Below, piece after piece: positions 47,001-58,980 of a stretch of DNA of 64,000 bases. The notes under the pieces are model-generated. The model worked only from the letters and a program-made list of their open reading frames with translations. It searched no databases and was not told the DNA's origin. The stretch lies in contig OX485806.1 of the NCBI GenBank assembly GCA_950295325.1, positions 14,134,001-14,198,000 of the forward strand, written 5' to 3'. The stretch comes from Polytrichum commune. Lineage: Eukaryota; Streptophyta; Polytrichopsida; Polytrichales; Polytrichaceae. Position numbers and translations under genes: made by a program. The stretch's first letter is position 1, and each line of letters begins with the position of its first letter.

Positions 47001-50000
47001 GTCTGTTGGTCAGGATCCCCAGGACCCCTCTTCATGGGTAAGAACTTGTACATCACTTAGGTGAAAATTCATGTGTTGGATATGTTTGCTGATTTTGTAT
47101 TATTTTCTCTGAAGGTTGTGCAAGACTGCCAAAGTTTCTTGCATCAGTTTTGCAAACCTGTTACAGAAACTTTCATTGCAGCACGAGTCTGCTTACTGCC
47201 ATGCATTTCCAACATATCGTGGCTCTTTACGTTGTGATTGTTTGTCACATGCTTTGGATACAATTTATAACATGTCTGTGATGCTCTCTCAAGTTACACT
47301 CTTGCAAATCTCATCTGATTTCTCATCACTTTTATCAGTAACTTCATTCAACACTATAGATGTTGATGACTTTGATTACTAGTTTGAGTGACAGTGGAAC
47401 TTTGAATCTGTACTAATATTATCTTGATTGCATTCCTTTTTTCGTACTCCAATTTATTGACAGTATCTATACAATGCTGCTGGTGCAGGCTAGAGAAGTC
47501 TATTCAAAGGAGCTGAAGGGCTCTATTTCTGCAATAGCATCACTTCAGGGTCACCTCTTAGTTGCAATTGGCCCCAAAATTATTCTCCACTCATGGAGTG
47601 GGTCTGAATTGAATGGCACTGCTTTCTTTGATGCGCCACTGTATGTTGTGAGCCTGAACATTGTAAGTTTACCTTGTCTCAAATCATTCTGAATGTTACA
47701 GTACCCAGTTAGCTTCAGTGCAGAGTCCAGACTAAGTTCTTAGTAACTTTTGTTTAGTTCAATGGCGTTCAAAAGCCAGACCACTTCCCCAACTTTTGTT
47801 GTGTCCACCCAAATAGTTCAATACTCTCTTTCTAATACCAGTATTAGTTGTAAATGTTGCATATTAATGTCAGGGAAGGTCTGTTTTTTTTCTTTGTCAC
47901 ATTGGGGAATCCCAAACCTCAGGGTTGTAAGCACACCTGTTGCCATTCCAGAGTCCTCAATGAATAGGGTGCACAAGTGGTTTGACGGCTATTGGACCAA
48001 ACGGGATGGACTCTAATATTCAAGAAAATCTTGCTACTGGAATTCAACACAAAAAGGATAAATTATTCATTTTAAGTACGTTAGTATCTATGGGTGCATG
48101 TCCGGGAACCTACCACAAATTTAGACATGGCCTTTTGCCAAAGTGTAGTTTTTGAAATGCAGAGTATTCTACAGCCAATAACGTAGGTTTTCCCAATAGA
48201 GTAATTTGTTTTACAACAACTTGGTCAACGGCACAAGGCACTCTAGCTTGTTAAAGCACCATTGCAGATCACATGATATGTGAGGCAATATGTGAGGCAA
48301 GTCTCATCATCTTGGTGATTTGGTGATTGTGCAGGTCAAGAATTTTATTTTGTTTGGAGACATACATAAGAGCATTTACTTCCTATGTTGGAGGGAGGAT
48401 GGTGCCCAGCTCACACTTCTCGCAAAAGATTTTGGTTCGCTCGATTGCTACACAACAGAGTTTCTAATTGACGGCACTACTCTCAGTCTACTTGTATCAG
48501 ACAGCCGCCAAAATCTGCAGGTAGTACTTTGTCATCTTTGTCTTTATTGCCCGTTTTCTCTTTGCCTTACAGACCTAAACCCTATTTTCTGAGGACAAGT
48601 TGCAGTGAAATTCTTATTGCATGTTCTCTGCACTTTGTTACCCTTCAGGCACACAATGTAGAGTAATGTCTATTTCAACGCTTTGGTGCCGAAAGGTGAT
48701 TTCCATGTAGGATTTCATAGCATCTAAATTTCATAGCAATGTGAATATGACATGTGGCAACTTTCTTCCAAACAAAATTTTCTTTTTGCTGAACCAGATA
48801 GCACCCTATGGTACACCCATCAGCGCAATAGTTCCCTGCATGCTCTTTGAAGAAGAGGACCAAATCCAACTATACTTAGAAAGCAGTCCTCTTTGTGATG
48901 AATGCTACCATACTACTCAAGTTTGCAAATCTTGAAACAGATCTTCTCATATGCACCAAAAAGTGTGGAAAGCTGGAAGGGGCAGAAATTACTCCCACGC
49001 GCAGAGTTTCATTTGGGTGCCCATGTGAACAAGTTCCTTCGTCTACAAATGCTCCCAACACCTGGCAGCGCACGATCAAATAGGTTTGCGGTTATATTCG
49101 GCACTCTAGATGGGGGTATCGACTACCTGGCACCTGTCGACGAATTAACATTTCGAAGACTACAAACCCTGCAGAGGAAGTTGGTCGATTGTGTGTCTCA
49201 TGTCGCAGGTTTAAATCCACGTGCGTTCCGGCAATTCCGATGTGATGGGAAAGCTCATAGACCAGGCCCAGATAACATTGTCGACTGCGAGCTCCTAAGC
49301 CAGTAAGTTTTGCAGTTGTCTGTTATCATAAACTTCTCATTTCATATATATATATATATCAACATTAATTTCCACATTGGTTTAATCACATCAAAATTTA
49401 AACCAATGCATATCAAACACAAGGTTACAGTTTAAATATTGTATTTCTATTTATAGTTGCAAGACCTAAAAGGTTGAGTTACAAGTTAAATCGATGTTAA
49501 ATGTAACATTGCCGAATGTTGATTTACCACTGAAAAGATATGATTTTCTGAAGGCTTTGTAACAACGCACTTGGTAAAATATTATTAGAAAACCCAAATC
49601 AAGGCTGGAGCCATTTCCTCGTAATGTTTGGACTTTGTATGAATATCTTATTCATTATCAAAGTGACGATACTCTTTGTTCTTAAATGATCATTTAGCCC
49701 CCCCCCCCCCCCCCCCAATTATGTTGACTATTGTATCTAGAGTAGTTAACAAATTTTATGCATGTGGTCCAAACTCCCTTCAGCACACAACTTTCGGTGC
49801 CCGTGCTTAGATCCAAACCTAACCACATTTCACTCAAATATGATGTCTGCTTAAGACAAGGAACTGAACTAGGGCTGCTTACCTTAATTACTGCGTGGCT
49901 CTTGGGTCCGGTCCAGGTATCCATTTCTTTGTGCCTATATTTATGCTAATATTCTTCTCTATTTGATGCAGTTATGAAATGTTGCCCTTGGACGAGCAAC

Positions 50001-50086
50001 TAGAAATTGCGCGTCAAATAGGTACTACAAGAGCACATGTATTGTCAAATCTTCGGGACCTTGCCTTGAGCACCAGCTTCTTGTAA
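35007..50086 (+). CDS. CPSF160: CPSF160, large subunit of the cleavage and polyadenylation specificity factor (27 coding exons)
   Basis: Component of the nuclear complex that recognises the poly(A) signal and directs cleavage of pre-mRNA. Exons: 35007-35377, 36638-36784, 37435-37588, 38116-38251, 39147-39292, 39667-39762, 40121-40173, 40439-40570, 40682-40733, 41266-41397, 41783-41917, 42211-42342, 42472-42549, 42980-43120, 43387-43481, 43707-43903, 44118-44287, 44771-45367, 45509-45589, 45800-45865, 46131-46208, 46318-46539, 46906-47037, 47489-47662, 48335-48520, 48941-49302, 49972-50086. They sum to 4,380 bp (1,459 residues), close to the Arabidopsis protein (1,442 as I recall). The start [60 protein letters not shown] and the C-terminal [19 protein letters not shown] are family hallmarks. 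It has the MMS1-N/beta-propeller and CPSF_A regions, and a basic [15 protein letters not shown] in exon 11 that could be a nuclear signal. Introns 4 and 20 appear to be GC-AG. The end of exon 17 is the least certain junction. Confidence 0.95.
36998..37118. repeat. Foldback element in CPSF160 intron 2
   Basis: Arms at 37007-37051 and 37069-37113 are near-perfect complements (AGTAGCTTGGTACCATATTT versus AGTAGCTTTCTACCATATTT inverted), with a loop of about 17 bases. It could be a small MITE or a hairpin RNA precursor. Confidence 0.75.
49340..49565. repeat. Solo copy of repeat family B in CPSF160 intron 26
   Basis: TTAATCACATCAAAATTTAA, CATATCAAACACAAGG, ATAGTTGCAAGACCTAAAAG and GTTGAGTTACAAGTTAAATC match the array at 850-2600 in order. 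A (TA)n run precedes it at 49346-49358. Confidence 0.7.
49610..49865 (-). repeat. Repeat family A copy with poly-C run in CPSF160 intron 26
   Basis: AAGTGACGATACTC, AATTATGTTGACTATTGT and AAATATGATGTCTGCTTAAG are the complement of family A blocks. A run of about 19 C (49698-49716) replaces the GGGACC/GGGGGG block seen in other copies. Confidence 0.7.
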
Positions 50087-50152
50087 CACAAACCTTCAGG
50101 GACAGAGGCAGTAGATTTTTTTACCAGGTAGTAGCAAATGTCGGAGGCAAGC

Positions 50153-50158
50153 AATAAA
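50153..50158 (+). terminator. Putative CPSF160 poly(A) signal
   Basis: AATAAA lies 67 bp after the stop codon, followed by TTTGTATTGTTG, a T/G-rich stretch as often seen around plant cleavage sites. Confidence 0.55.
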
Positions 50159-50404
50159 ATTTGTATTGTTGAGCCACATTTATTTCCTGCACACTGAGGT
50201 ACTGATTGTATTGCTGGTTTGGTTATTGTTGAATGTCAGATCACTAGGACATTTCTTTTCGCAGAATCCAATTATGCACAGATGCTTCCAATTATCTGCA
50301 GATAACTTTAAAAGTTCGCATTTTATTTAGGGTAGACTCATGTTGGATGTCATTTCAAAGTCTTATTTACCCACCATTCACTCAAGTACCTCATATAGTT
50401 ACTT

Positions 50405-50725
50405 TTCTGACTAGCCTACTTCTCCTAGGATATGAAACACGCAATTAGGATGAGATAGTTAGCAACTGTAAATCAAGGCCATAGCCATAAGTTTCCTCAT
50501 AATTTTCCAATATCATACGAATGTATCATTCCTCTACAAAGTGAAGACTCTCGTGTTCCTTAAAACCATATAGGGCCCCCAATCATGTTGACTATTGAGC
50601 CTAAAATGGTTAAAATATTTTGAGCATGTAGTCTAATCTCTCTTGAACACAAGCCTCTTTGATGTTTGTTCTTGGATAAACGCATAATCACACACCACTC
50701 AAATATAGGTGTCTGATCAAAATAA
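50405..50725 (-). repeat. Repeat family A, near full-length inverted copy
   Basis: TACTTCTCCTAGGATATGAA, AAGTGAAGACTCTCGTG, ATCATGTTGACTATTGAGCC, TAGTCTAATCTCTCTTGA and ACCACTCAAATATAGGTGTC are in order. This is the best copy for defining the family's limits. Confidence 0.8.
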
Positions 50726-52095
50726 GTACCAAATTAGGCACGTCCATTTAACATGTGAGACATCAATGACTTTTTAACGACAAATTCTTGCCTCTGAATA
50801 AACTACATAGAATCGAAGGAAAGTCTTTGGAAGGACATTTCGCTCTAGGCCGAGATCAATGTTGGACCTGTATATAGGTGAATGCATGTTATCAGCATAT
50901 AATGCCAATTATAATGGTATCAAGAATCAACACAACTGATCAAAGGTTAACTAGAATTCCATGTTTGACACAACATTGAGCTATTTGGTATTGAAGTTAA
51001 CTCCCACTCTTAATAGAAAAACTAAGAGAGACGCTTTTTAGGTTGGTCCAGAGTTTGGGGCTCAATCTTTCTGATAGCTCATTTAGGGGTGGATCCGTGC
51101 CTTGGAAAGAACTCTTATCACATATCTCATATAATCCTCGTTGTTCAATTTGATTATTTAGAGTATTACAGGCAATGACCAATCGGGGGGGAGGGGTAAG
51201 AGAGGTAAGTCATCTCTATGGAGCAAAGGTGAAGTGTTATTGGAAGTAACTATATGTTAATCCTAGAGAGTGGAGGTGAAGTGTTAGTCAATAATTTTTT
51301 ATGACTATAACCATGAGTACTTCTTTCAAAGTCTTGTAGATGGCCTTGAGTTCTATACCCTTGGATACATCATTGCTTCTTGCATACCTCTAGTTACTAA
51401 CTTCAATTGCTCTTTCTACGTCAAGAGAAACTTGGTGTTTTCCTCTCTTTTTCTACATCCACAATTTCCACATTTCAAGTGATGAGGCTCGGTAAGTTCT
51501 TAACAAACACCTAGAGTGCTTGGTGGGAACATACGCATAGGCAGTTACTTTCCAAGAGAGAGTTCAAGTGAGAGCAAAATACACATTTCTCATGCTCACA
51601 TATCACAGGAACACACGAGTCAGTAGAGATGCCATACTTTGAAGAGATTAGCACACAAAAGATACAGAATTTTCAAGGAGGGTTTCAAGAGCAGAGAGTT
51701 TTGCCAAAGAAAAAATGAGGAGAGATGTAGAGCCAAGAGAATGGGAGCGTCAAAGAATTCGGGACTTACGTTGCCAAAACCCTAGAATGATTCCCTTGCA
51801 AGTGCTGAATGCAACAAGGTCCCACAAGATAACTATTTCAACACCTGGATGTCGGAAGTGAACATATGGTGAAAATCCAGAGGCTCCTAAATTTCTCAAG
51901 CTAAGCTAAGCTAAAATTCTCAAGTCCTATGGTAGCACTCGTACACCCACCAATGTATGATGAATCATCTTACCTAGCAGGAATGAATGTATCTTGATTG
52001 ACACCGTATACCTTCAGCTCCTGTATCTGCTCAATCCCTGAACTTCACATCATTGTCTGCATTATAAAGGTGAACAAGCTCCAACACTGAATTCA
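50726..52095. other. Intergenic stretch, nothing recognised
   Basis: No coding motif is seen. There is a short AAGCTAAGCTAAGCTAAAAT run near 51899 and a G-run near 51185. Confidence 0.5.
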
Positions 52096-54442
52096 TACTC
52101 TTTTGGTAAGATGAATTCACAGAAGTGCAAACTCAATTCCATGATTTTACAAACCAATTTAGCAATAGGTTCTACCAATTTCATTGGAATCGTGAACCAA
52201 ATTCACTGTATGGACAACCGATTTAGCTTGAACTTTCAACCAATCTCACTCCATAGTGAGAACAACTTCATGATTCGATACTCATATTCACAATTTCACA
52301 AAACCAATTTCATGAATTGGACAACTTTATTTCACAAAGAACGGTACATCATGTCTAAGATTCTCCTAATCGCTCCCCGCGACTAGCTCAACCAGAACTT
52401 CTATTGACCTCTCTTATCCAACCTTGGACCGTGTCTGCAATGATTGCTTGTACGTCATCACTGATGTGACCTAATAATGTTTGATGATTTTGGAGAATGG
52501 CTTTTGATGTGTCCGAATACCGAATCTGCAACATCTAGAAGTGGACTCTATGTTGGCAAACGGAAATAGATGTTGGATACATCTTCAAAACCTTGAGGTA
52601 TTTCACTAGGTCTATGAAATGGGACATTGTTCATGGGGATTAACCTTTGTCTATCAAGGCTAGGAATGACCTTGATATGAATGAATTCTAAGAACTTGTC
52701 TATATTGTAGGCGTCAAGTGTGGCATCATATGCAATGACTCCTTCACGACCAATTGCAACCACCAAAGATACTTAAATTTCAACCCCTTTGAGTTGGACA
52801 AATTAGCTGGTATGTTTGTCTTCAACAAGTCCTTCCGAATCGACATGTCAAATGTAAATAGAAACTAGCCTCATCCACATATACATCACTAGCCATATTG
52901 CCACCGAGCTCTAAAATTTTTTTGACACCACTCTATGCGCTCTCTAAGACATTCTTCATTATTATAATCATCCGGTTCATAGCGCATGAACTTGAGGGTA
53001 AATCCAGCTCGACTTTGAATGGTTTTTGAGACACAAGTGACAGATAAAGGGCTTGGGAATTGAAAAGCTTCATTCGAATGATGATGGAGAGATTCTATGG
53101 GGATGTGTGGATCTACATGAAGCCTCTCTACTACCCTTTGAATGTGCTCATCTTGTAAAATTGGATAGCAAACACCACCTCTGTGTCTAGGCACTAATTG
53201 ACCATTTTATTAAAAAGCTTTGGTTGTGGTCCTAACAGTCTCATAAGGATAACCATAACATTCACTTGTTCAACATATGATAAGCCCTCATTAAAAATAG
53301 AATGGAAGATACGTGAGCGAAGTGCAGCATCTATGCAGTTACATCTACACATGCAACTAGGCATGGCCAATGCACCGAACACAACCTATGAAGAGAGTAT
53401 CAAAACTTGTGAAGAAATACAATATGTGTACAAACTTTGTCAATCTTCAGGCATTCACAAGAATACATTCTCCAAAGGTTTTGTGCGTTAACTTTGTTTC
53501 CATTGTCACATTTGGATCATTTTCTAAATACTTAGAAACTACAGACAAAGGAGCATAGGGTTTATCCTCTAAAGAATCAAGCAGTGGTGCATCTTCTATG
53601 GTTTGTAAAGAAACCAACAAAGTGAGAATCCCTCTTTGCTTACAGTAGCCCCCCATAGATTTTATGATTACAAGCATAGTATGTAGGAAACAAATCAAGT
53701 GATACAGACAAAAGCTAAGTGTGTGTTTGTACAGAAACTAGCAAAGTGAAAATTCTTCGTCACTTACAGTAGCCCCCCGCAGATTCTATAATAACTAGTA
53801 CTAGCAGTAGGGGACTACTCAAGTGATAAGGACAAAAGCTGACTGTTTCTATGCTATACAATATGTAAATTTAAACAAATCTATGTATCAAAATCTGTGA
53901 ACGCAGAGAATGTAGAGAGAAAACAAAAATATACTATCACTTTCTGTTGAGTTGTGCAAAAGAGGTGTTGAGGCAAGCAACCATTACAAAACCTCGTAAA
54001 AAAATCCAAGCATGCTAGAGAATTGGATCAACACACTAGAGAACTAGAGAATTGTATGTCTGCCAAAGAACTAGAGAGTTGTGTGTGGACACACAAATTT
54101 GCTTCCAAATCAATTCTACTGTCAAACCTAGCACGAAGGCTCTCACCAAAAACGGATATTGCAAAACAACAAGGCAAAGAATGTGAAACAAGAAGGTGAG
54201 AAGTTGAGAATACAAGAACCACTTGGTTTGGAAGATTCATGAAGTTGCTCAAGGTAAAGGTCCACTATCATAAAATTGAGGTGTGCCACATGTAAAGTTG
54301 GTTAAGAAGAATCATGAACTAATTTAGAAGGTTCATGAAATTGGTAGAACACTCCGGTAACATGAGTTGGAAGGTTCATGAAGTAGCTGGGAACCTTCGT
54401 GAAATTGACATTGCACTATGAAATCATCTTACCAAAGGAGTA
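52096..54442 (-). mobile_element. Tc1/IS630-type DNA transposon, degenerate, with long TIRs
   Basis: The ends read CTCTTTTGGTAAGATGA at 52098 and, inverted, CTCCTTTGGTAAGATGA ending at 54440, each flanked by TA (52096-52097; 54441-54442), the Tc1/mariner target duplication. The terminal regions extend about 240 bp and are rich in repeated TTCATGAA.TTGG words in both orientations. A transposase relic lies on the minus strand between them. At 2.35 kb the size fits a former autonomous element. Confidence 0.85.
52548..53382 (-). pseudogene. IS630/Tc1-like (DDE_3) transposase remnant
   Basis: Consecutive frame fragments follow one transposase. A helix-turn-helix part at 53382-53194 contains RIFHSIFNEGLSYVEQ. 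The next part at 53194-52889 contains MPRHRGGVCYPILQDEHIQR and IEWCQKNFRARWQYG. After a frame change comes DVYVDEASF near 52870, the expected first catalytic Asp, and then at 52766-52548 REGVIAYDATLDAYNIDKF and PMNNVPFHRPSE. In family members the last motif is usually MDNAPFH with a catalytic Asp; here it is Asn. Several stops and frameshifts break the gene, so it is inactive. It sits between the TIRs of the 52096-54442 element. Confidence 0.75.
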
Positions 54443-54848
54443 ATACCTATGATTTTTCTGTTATCACAAACATAAGACGAAATCCAGAAAATGATATTCA
54501 CACACTGAATACATGACATGATTGGCAAGACTGGCAGGTCAATATGGAAAACTGCTTGATATTGGAGAGCTGTGACATGTCAAAGCCAGTTATAGTTAAA
54601 TGAATCAAATTCCAGTACAGGTGAGCTAGTACTTGAAATTAATGAAACTCTCAATGGTTAAATGAAAAGTCTAATGAAATCTCTCTAAAATATTCACTGG
54701 TTCCATTTTGCCTTATGCTAAAATTGAGCAGCTTTCTGCAACATGCATAAGATTGAAACATTGCCAATAATATACAAATGGTGCTTCTCATTGTGGTGCC
54801 ATTGTATGGAAACCCTGTTCTTACTCACAGGATGCTCTTAGTCCATTC

Positions 54849-57800
54849 CTATGAAACTGGTCCTTGTGGCTTGATAGATCTACGTTGCCGCCTGCTTACT
54901 ATCTCTGCAGCCCAAGCCTTTCCTAAATCTGTCTGAAACTTTCCTGCATATTCAATCAATACACATCACACTTGATTAATCTCCCTTCTCTCCTCCCCAT
55001 GATAGTACGAGACTTGAAAGTTTATTAGAGTAGCAACAACTCTGATGGCTGTCTGTAAGTAGCCCCCAAAGGCTGTCAATGTCATGTGATGTCTATCCAA
55101 CATTTGCAGTCTGAATCTTCCGAAGGATTTCAAGCCAGACTGTAAGAGCAGTTGTACAGAGAAGTAAATACTTCTTCAATATGCAGCATACTAACTTGAG
55201 TTACCTGTTATATTTATTCACAACTGAACAAAGTAGATCAAACAACCAACATCATAAGCCTTGACAAATGTAGATGTGCAGATTGATGCAAACCTTTTGT
55301 AGATTGGAAGAAATCGTCTAGTTCTTTGTGTTGCTCTGCATGATGTCAAACCCCACCACCCATTAGAATTTCACCAGCTAACTTTAACAAGCTCACACTC
55401 TTACAAGGCCTCAAAATAAGCTTTTCGTGCCTGACCTGCTCAGCTTTTCAGTTATATGGCATATATTGCGAGCAGCCTTGATGTTTAGACCTGGCACGAG
55501 TGTCAAAGCAAGTAGCAGGACTCCATAGCATTAAGGTAAGTATGATTCGTTTTTTCTTGATCACTAAAGCAAGTAGGCAGAGAGATTAATTTAGGCAATA
55601 TGTTCACTCACCAGTTTCATACTCCAAAGCTTGTAATATCATCTCCAACTGCAAAAGAACATTGTAAAGATGAGAGCAAGTTGTACATTTCTTACACTTG
55701 TGCAGAGGAAGTAAGGAACAGACAGATAATTTTAGTTTAGATTTATAAAAACTGCAACCCATCCTTTTACGATTCCTGCAGACATGGGGAATAAGACACA
55801 ACCAGGAAAATTTCGAGGATTGTTTCGTGAAAACTAAAGCAACCACAATATATCAGTGATTTTATCAAAATGGGTATGAGGCAGCACACATTGCCAACAT
55901 TTTGAGTTTGCATACCTTATCAAAGTCTTTAACAAGCTTTGCTTCAGGGGTACTATTATTTTCATACTCCTGCCACAGCTCCCTCACCTCCTCAGCTACA
56001 GGATGCATAGCACAATGTCAATTTAGGGAGTGAACCCCACACACACAAAAGAATGTGACCCTAACTCTTGACCCCATGCACTGCAGGTAAAGCACTTAAC
56101 AAAATCCATGTGAACAATATTATCTCAACAAAGGACCAATTTTTACATGCAAAATAGTCAATTTCCTCTTGTTAATGTGTACCCAACAGTGTTCAACTCT
56201 TACTTACCTTCAAAGCCATCCCCAAGCATTGCACACATTTCACTGATAGCTGCAGATTCAAGTCTATTCTTCTCTTCTTTTGGAACATTATCAGAAGGTG
56301 TGATGTCACCAACAATAGCTGTTATGTATCACAAAATCAAAAAACTGTTGTCAAAAAAGCTATCACCAATAAACATTTTGTAAAAATAGACATCACCGAT
56401 TGAGTAACCAAATTTGTATTCCTGATACAAAGTGCAAGGTGTAGCCTGACCATTACTGCAGAAAGCCACCATTTAATGTAGGTTACATACCTTCGGCAAT
56501 ATCATGCACAACTGCCATTTTCACACACCTGCAAAGTTACAAACAGAGGTGAGCTTAAAGAAAAGAATAAGAAAGACAGCAATGCCCATCAAGGGAACCT
56601 CAACCATCAAGACAAACAGTATGCAGCGTCACAACAAACTCCAGACAATTCTCGTTAAGCCCTTTTCTTCACAAAGTCGTGCATACAACACACCTGTCTT
56701 TGTTAACACCTGGTAAATCCCCAGAAATAATAGCCATGACTGCCATTCGATACATGTGATCAGCAATTGACTCTGAATCCTTCACTCCATGGTTCACCCA
56801 CCCTGTTCTTTTGGTAGTCTGCATCACAAATGGACAAGCGAAATGTTGTTAAAAACTGCCTTCCAGTCCTTTCTTTCGGTGCATTATCAAACTTCCTATT
56901 TTGCATGTTCACAATGCTATTGCTTTATATAAAAAATCGAAAGGAAAATGTTACAACCAAGACAAATCACAGTCAAATTCTACCCCTCGTGAACCTACCC
57001 CTTGCGTCATGGTTTTGCAGTAGACATCGTTACTGGCATACTGATGCGAGAACAAGGTCGACCTTTATCTAAGTCAAGCATACACTTCTAGGTATCATTG
57101 CTGACCTAGGGTGCACAGTGTCACTTGCATCAGAATTGAAGCCTCGAAAGATACGAACAAGGTGTATCCAAAACCACGTACAATTGACCCGAGGTAACAC
57201 TGAACAAAGACGAAACAAAAGTGAAAGCAACGTTACTTGTGACCTATTTCAATGACAATTCACACCGGGATTAATAGGCCTGCAACCTAATTTACACATT
57301 GTGCCCGTCAACAATTTATGATGCATAATCGGTGCACAAAATAATGACTGCTTCCACTCAATATAGTTCGCTCCTTTGGTGTTGACTTCGTATCTTCAGA
57401 AAAAGAAGAATGACTCTCACAATGTGACATCTACTCAATTACATAAATAATTCCGCTCGTGTGTTTTCCAGTTTTTGCAACCCTCTTCAGCACATGAATT
57501 TGCAATTTAGTGAAGGATAGAAAATCCTGATAAAACTGCACAATGGTGACAAATTTAGCATCAGAATTTCTAAATAGCGATAGCAAGGGATGTCACCAAT
57601 GTAAACCTCCTCCCTGCAACTTAAGCCGTTGAATGAGGCTCTAAAATTGAATGAGAAACGCAGGAAAGACCACAGCCTACCCCACACTCTGCGAAAAGGC
57701 TCGATGCATACTACTGAAGGAGAAAGAAAGAAAGAAAGAACAGGATGAAACTGCACATCGGTGATAAATTTAGCATCGGGATCTCTAAACAGCTATACTA

Positions 57801-58678
57801 AAAGATGCCACCAATGTGCGAAAAGGCACAACACATACTAATGAAGGAGAAAGATAGAAAGAACAGGGTGAAATTTCAAATCGGTGGTAAATTTAGAATC
57901 GGAATCTCTAAACAGTAATACTAAAGGATGTCACTACTAACACCTCCTCTCACTCACGTTAAGCCGTTGACTGAGGCTAAAAAGTTGAATGGCGGACGCA
58001 CGCGAGACCGCAGCATACCCCGCAGTGTGCGAAAAGGCGCAACACACACTACTGAAGGAGGAAGAGAGAAAGAAAGTACAGGATGAAACTGCAAATCGAT
58101 GATACATTTAGCATCGGAATCTCTAAACAGCTATACCGAAACATGTCGCCAATGTGCGAAAATGCGCAACACATAATACTGAAGGAGAAAGAAAGAACAG
58201 GGTGAAACTGCAAATCGGTGGTAAATTTAGAATCGGAATCTGTAAACAGTGATTCTGAAAGATGTCACTGCTTACACCTCCTCTCGCTCACCTTAAGCCG
58301 TTGGATGAGGCTCAGAAATTGAATGGCGGACGCAGGCGACACCGGAGCCGCCTTTCCCCCTGCATTGTGCGACAGAGGTGATATGTTGTTGTCCGCCCCG
58401 GAGGCATCCATCCCCGACGACGCTTCTACTCTCCTCCAGTACCTCCTCCTCCCCCTCCCCCTCCCCCTCCCAGGGATTGCAGTTGCAAATACAGGAGCAG
58501 CACCAATGCGGACAGCCGGGAACGACGCAACGTCGCAGCGCTGCGTTATGGATCGCAGCAGCAGCGACGGCCAGCGCAGGCGGTGCCAGGCCGAGGAAGC
58601 CGCTGCGGGGGCGGCTGGGGCGGCGGGAAGCAATTGGCGGAGCGAGTGCAGGACCACTGGGCCGCCGGGGAGTCCCAT
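54849..58678 (-). CDS. HDDC2: HD-domain 5'-deoxynucleotidase, HDDC2/YfbR-like (8 exons)
   Basis: Minus-strand exons: 58678-58292, 56818-56694, 56528-56491, 56318-56208, 55995-55916, 55648-55612, 55335-55294 and 54943-54849, with consistent GT-AG phases. They total 915 bp, or 304 residues. The HD-superfamily metal ligands are visible: SIADHMYRM (His150), VVHDIAEAIVGDITPSD (His179-Asp180) and LVKDFDK (Asp244/Asp246). Homologues (human HDDC2, bacterial YfbR, plant 'metal-dependent phosphohydrolase') dephosphorylate deoxynucleoside monophosphates with a divalent metal. The tail GKFQTDLGKAWAAEIVSRR matches plant members. Residues 1-115 are Ala/Pro/Arg-rich with few acidic residues up to about 80 and resemble an organelle transit peptide; a run of CCCCTC hexamers encodes GRGRGRGRRR. 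Intron 1 carries tandem copies of the end of exon 1. Confidence 0.93.
57525..58370. repeat. Tandem array duplicating the end of HDDC2 exon 1 into intron 1
   Basis: The 3' end of exon 1 with its donor (58262-58370) recurs at 57945-58038 and 57600-57695, about 318 and 345 bp apart. Shared words are TTAAGCCGTTG..TGAGGCT and GAATGGCGGACGCA. Between them repeat ATGAAACTGCAAATCG and TTTAGCATCGGAATCTCTAA, the latter twice per period, so there is a half-period substructure. Confidence 0.85.
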
Positions 58679-58980
58679 AGCCCAGCCTAGCTAGCCTTTG
58701 CTCGCCCGCTCGGCGCTCGCGTTTGTGGCCTCACTCCCTTTGTATTTTGGTCGTCTCTCTCGTCTCCTTCAGTTTCTGCATCCCTCGCGTCCGCCCGTTG
58801 CAGCGTTTCACCATATCGCCCTCCATATCCCACTTCGCCTCCTAAGTCAAACCCTACACCATGCACTCCTAACAGGTAACGAGGATTTCTCTTGATTTAC
58901 ATGCTTATTCCGTAGCATTTTCTGCCTCCCACCACGTAAATGACCATATTTTTAACATTTGCATAACTAAGATTTCAATA
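58679..58980. promoter_or_regulatory. HDDC2 upstream region
   Basis: GC-rich for the first ~180 bp upstream of the ATG on the minus strand, then AT-rich. I see no clear TATA box. A foldback MITE begins at 58981 and so may border or overlap the promoter. Confidence 0.4.
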
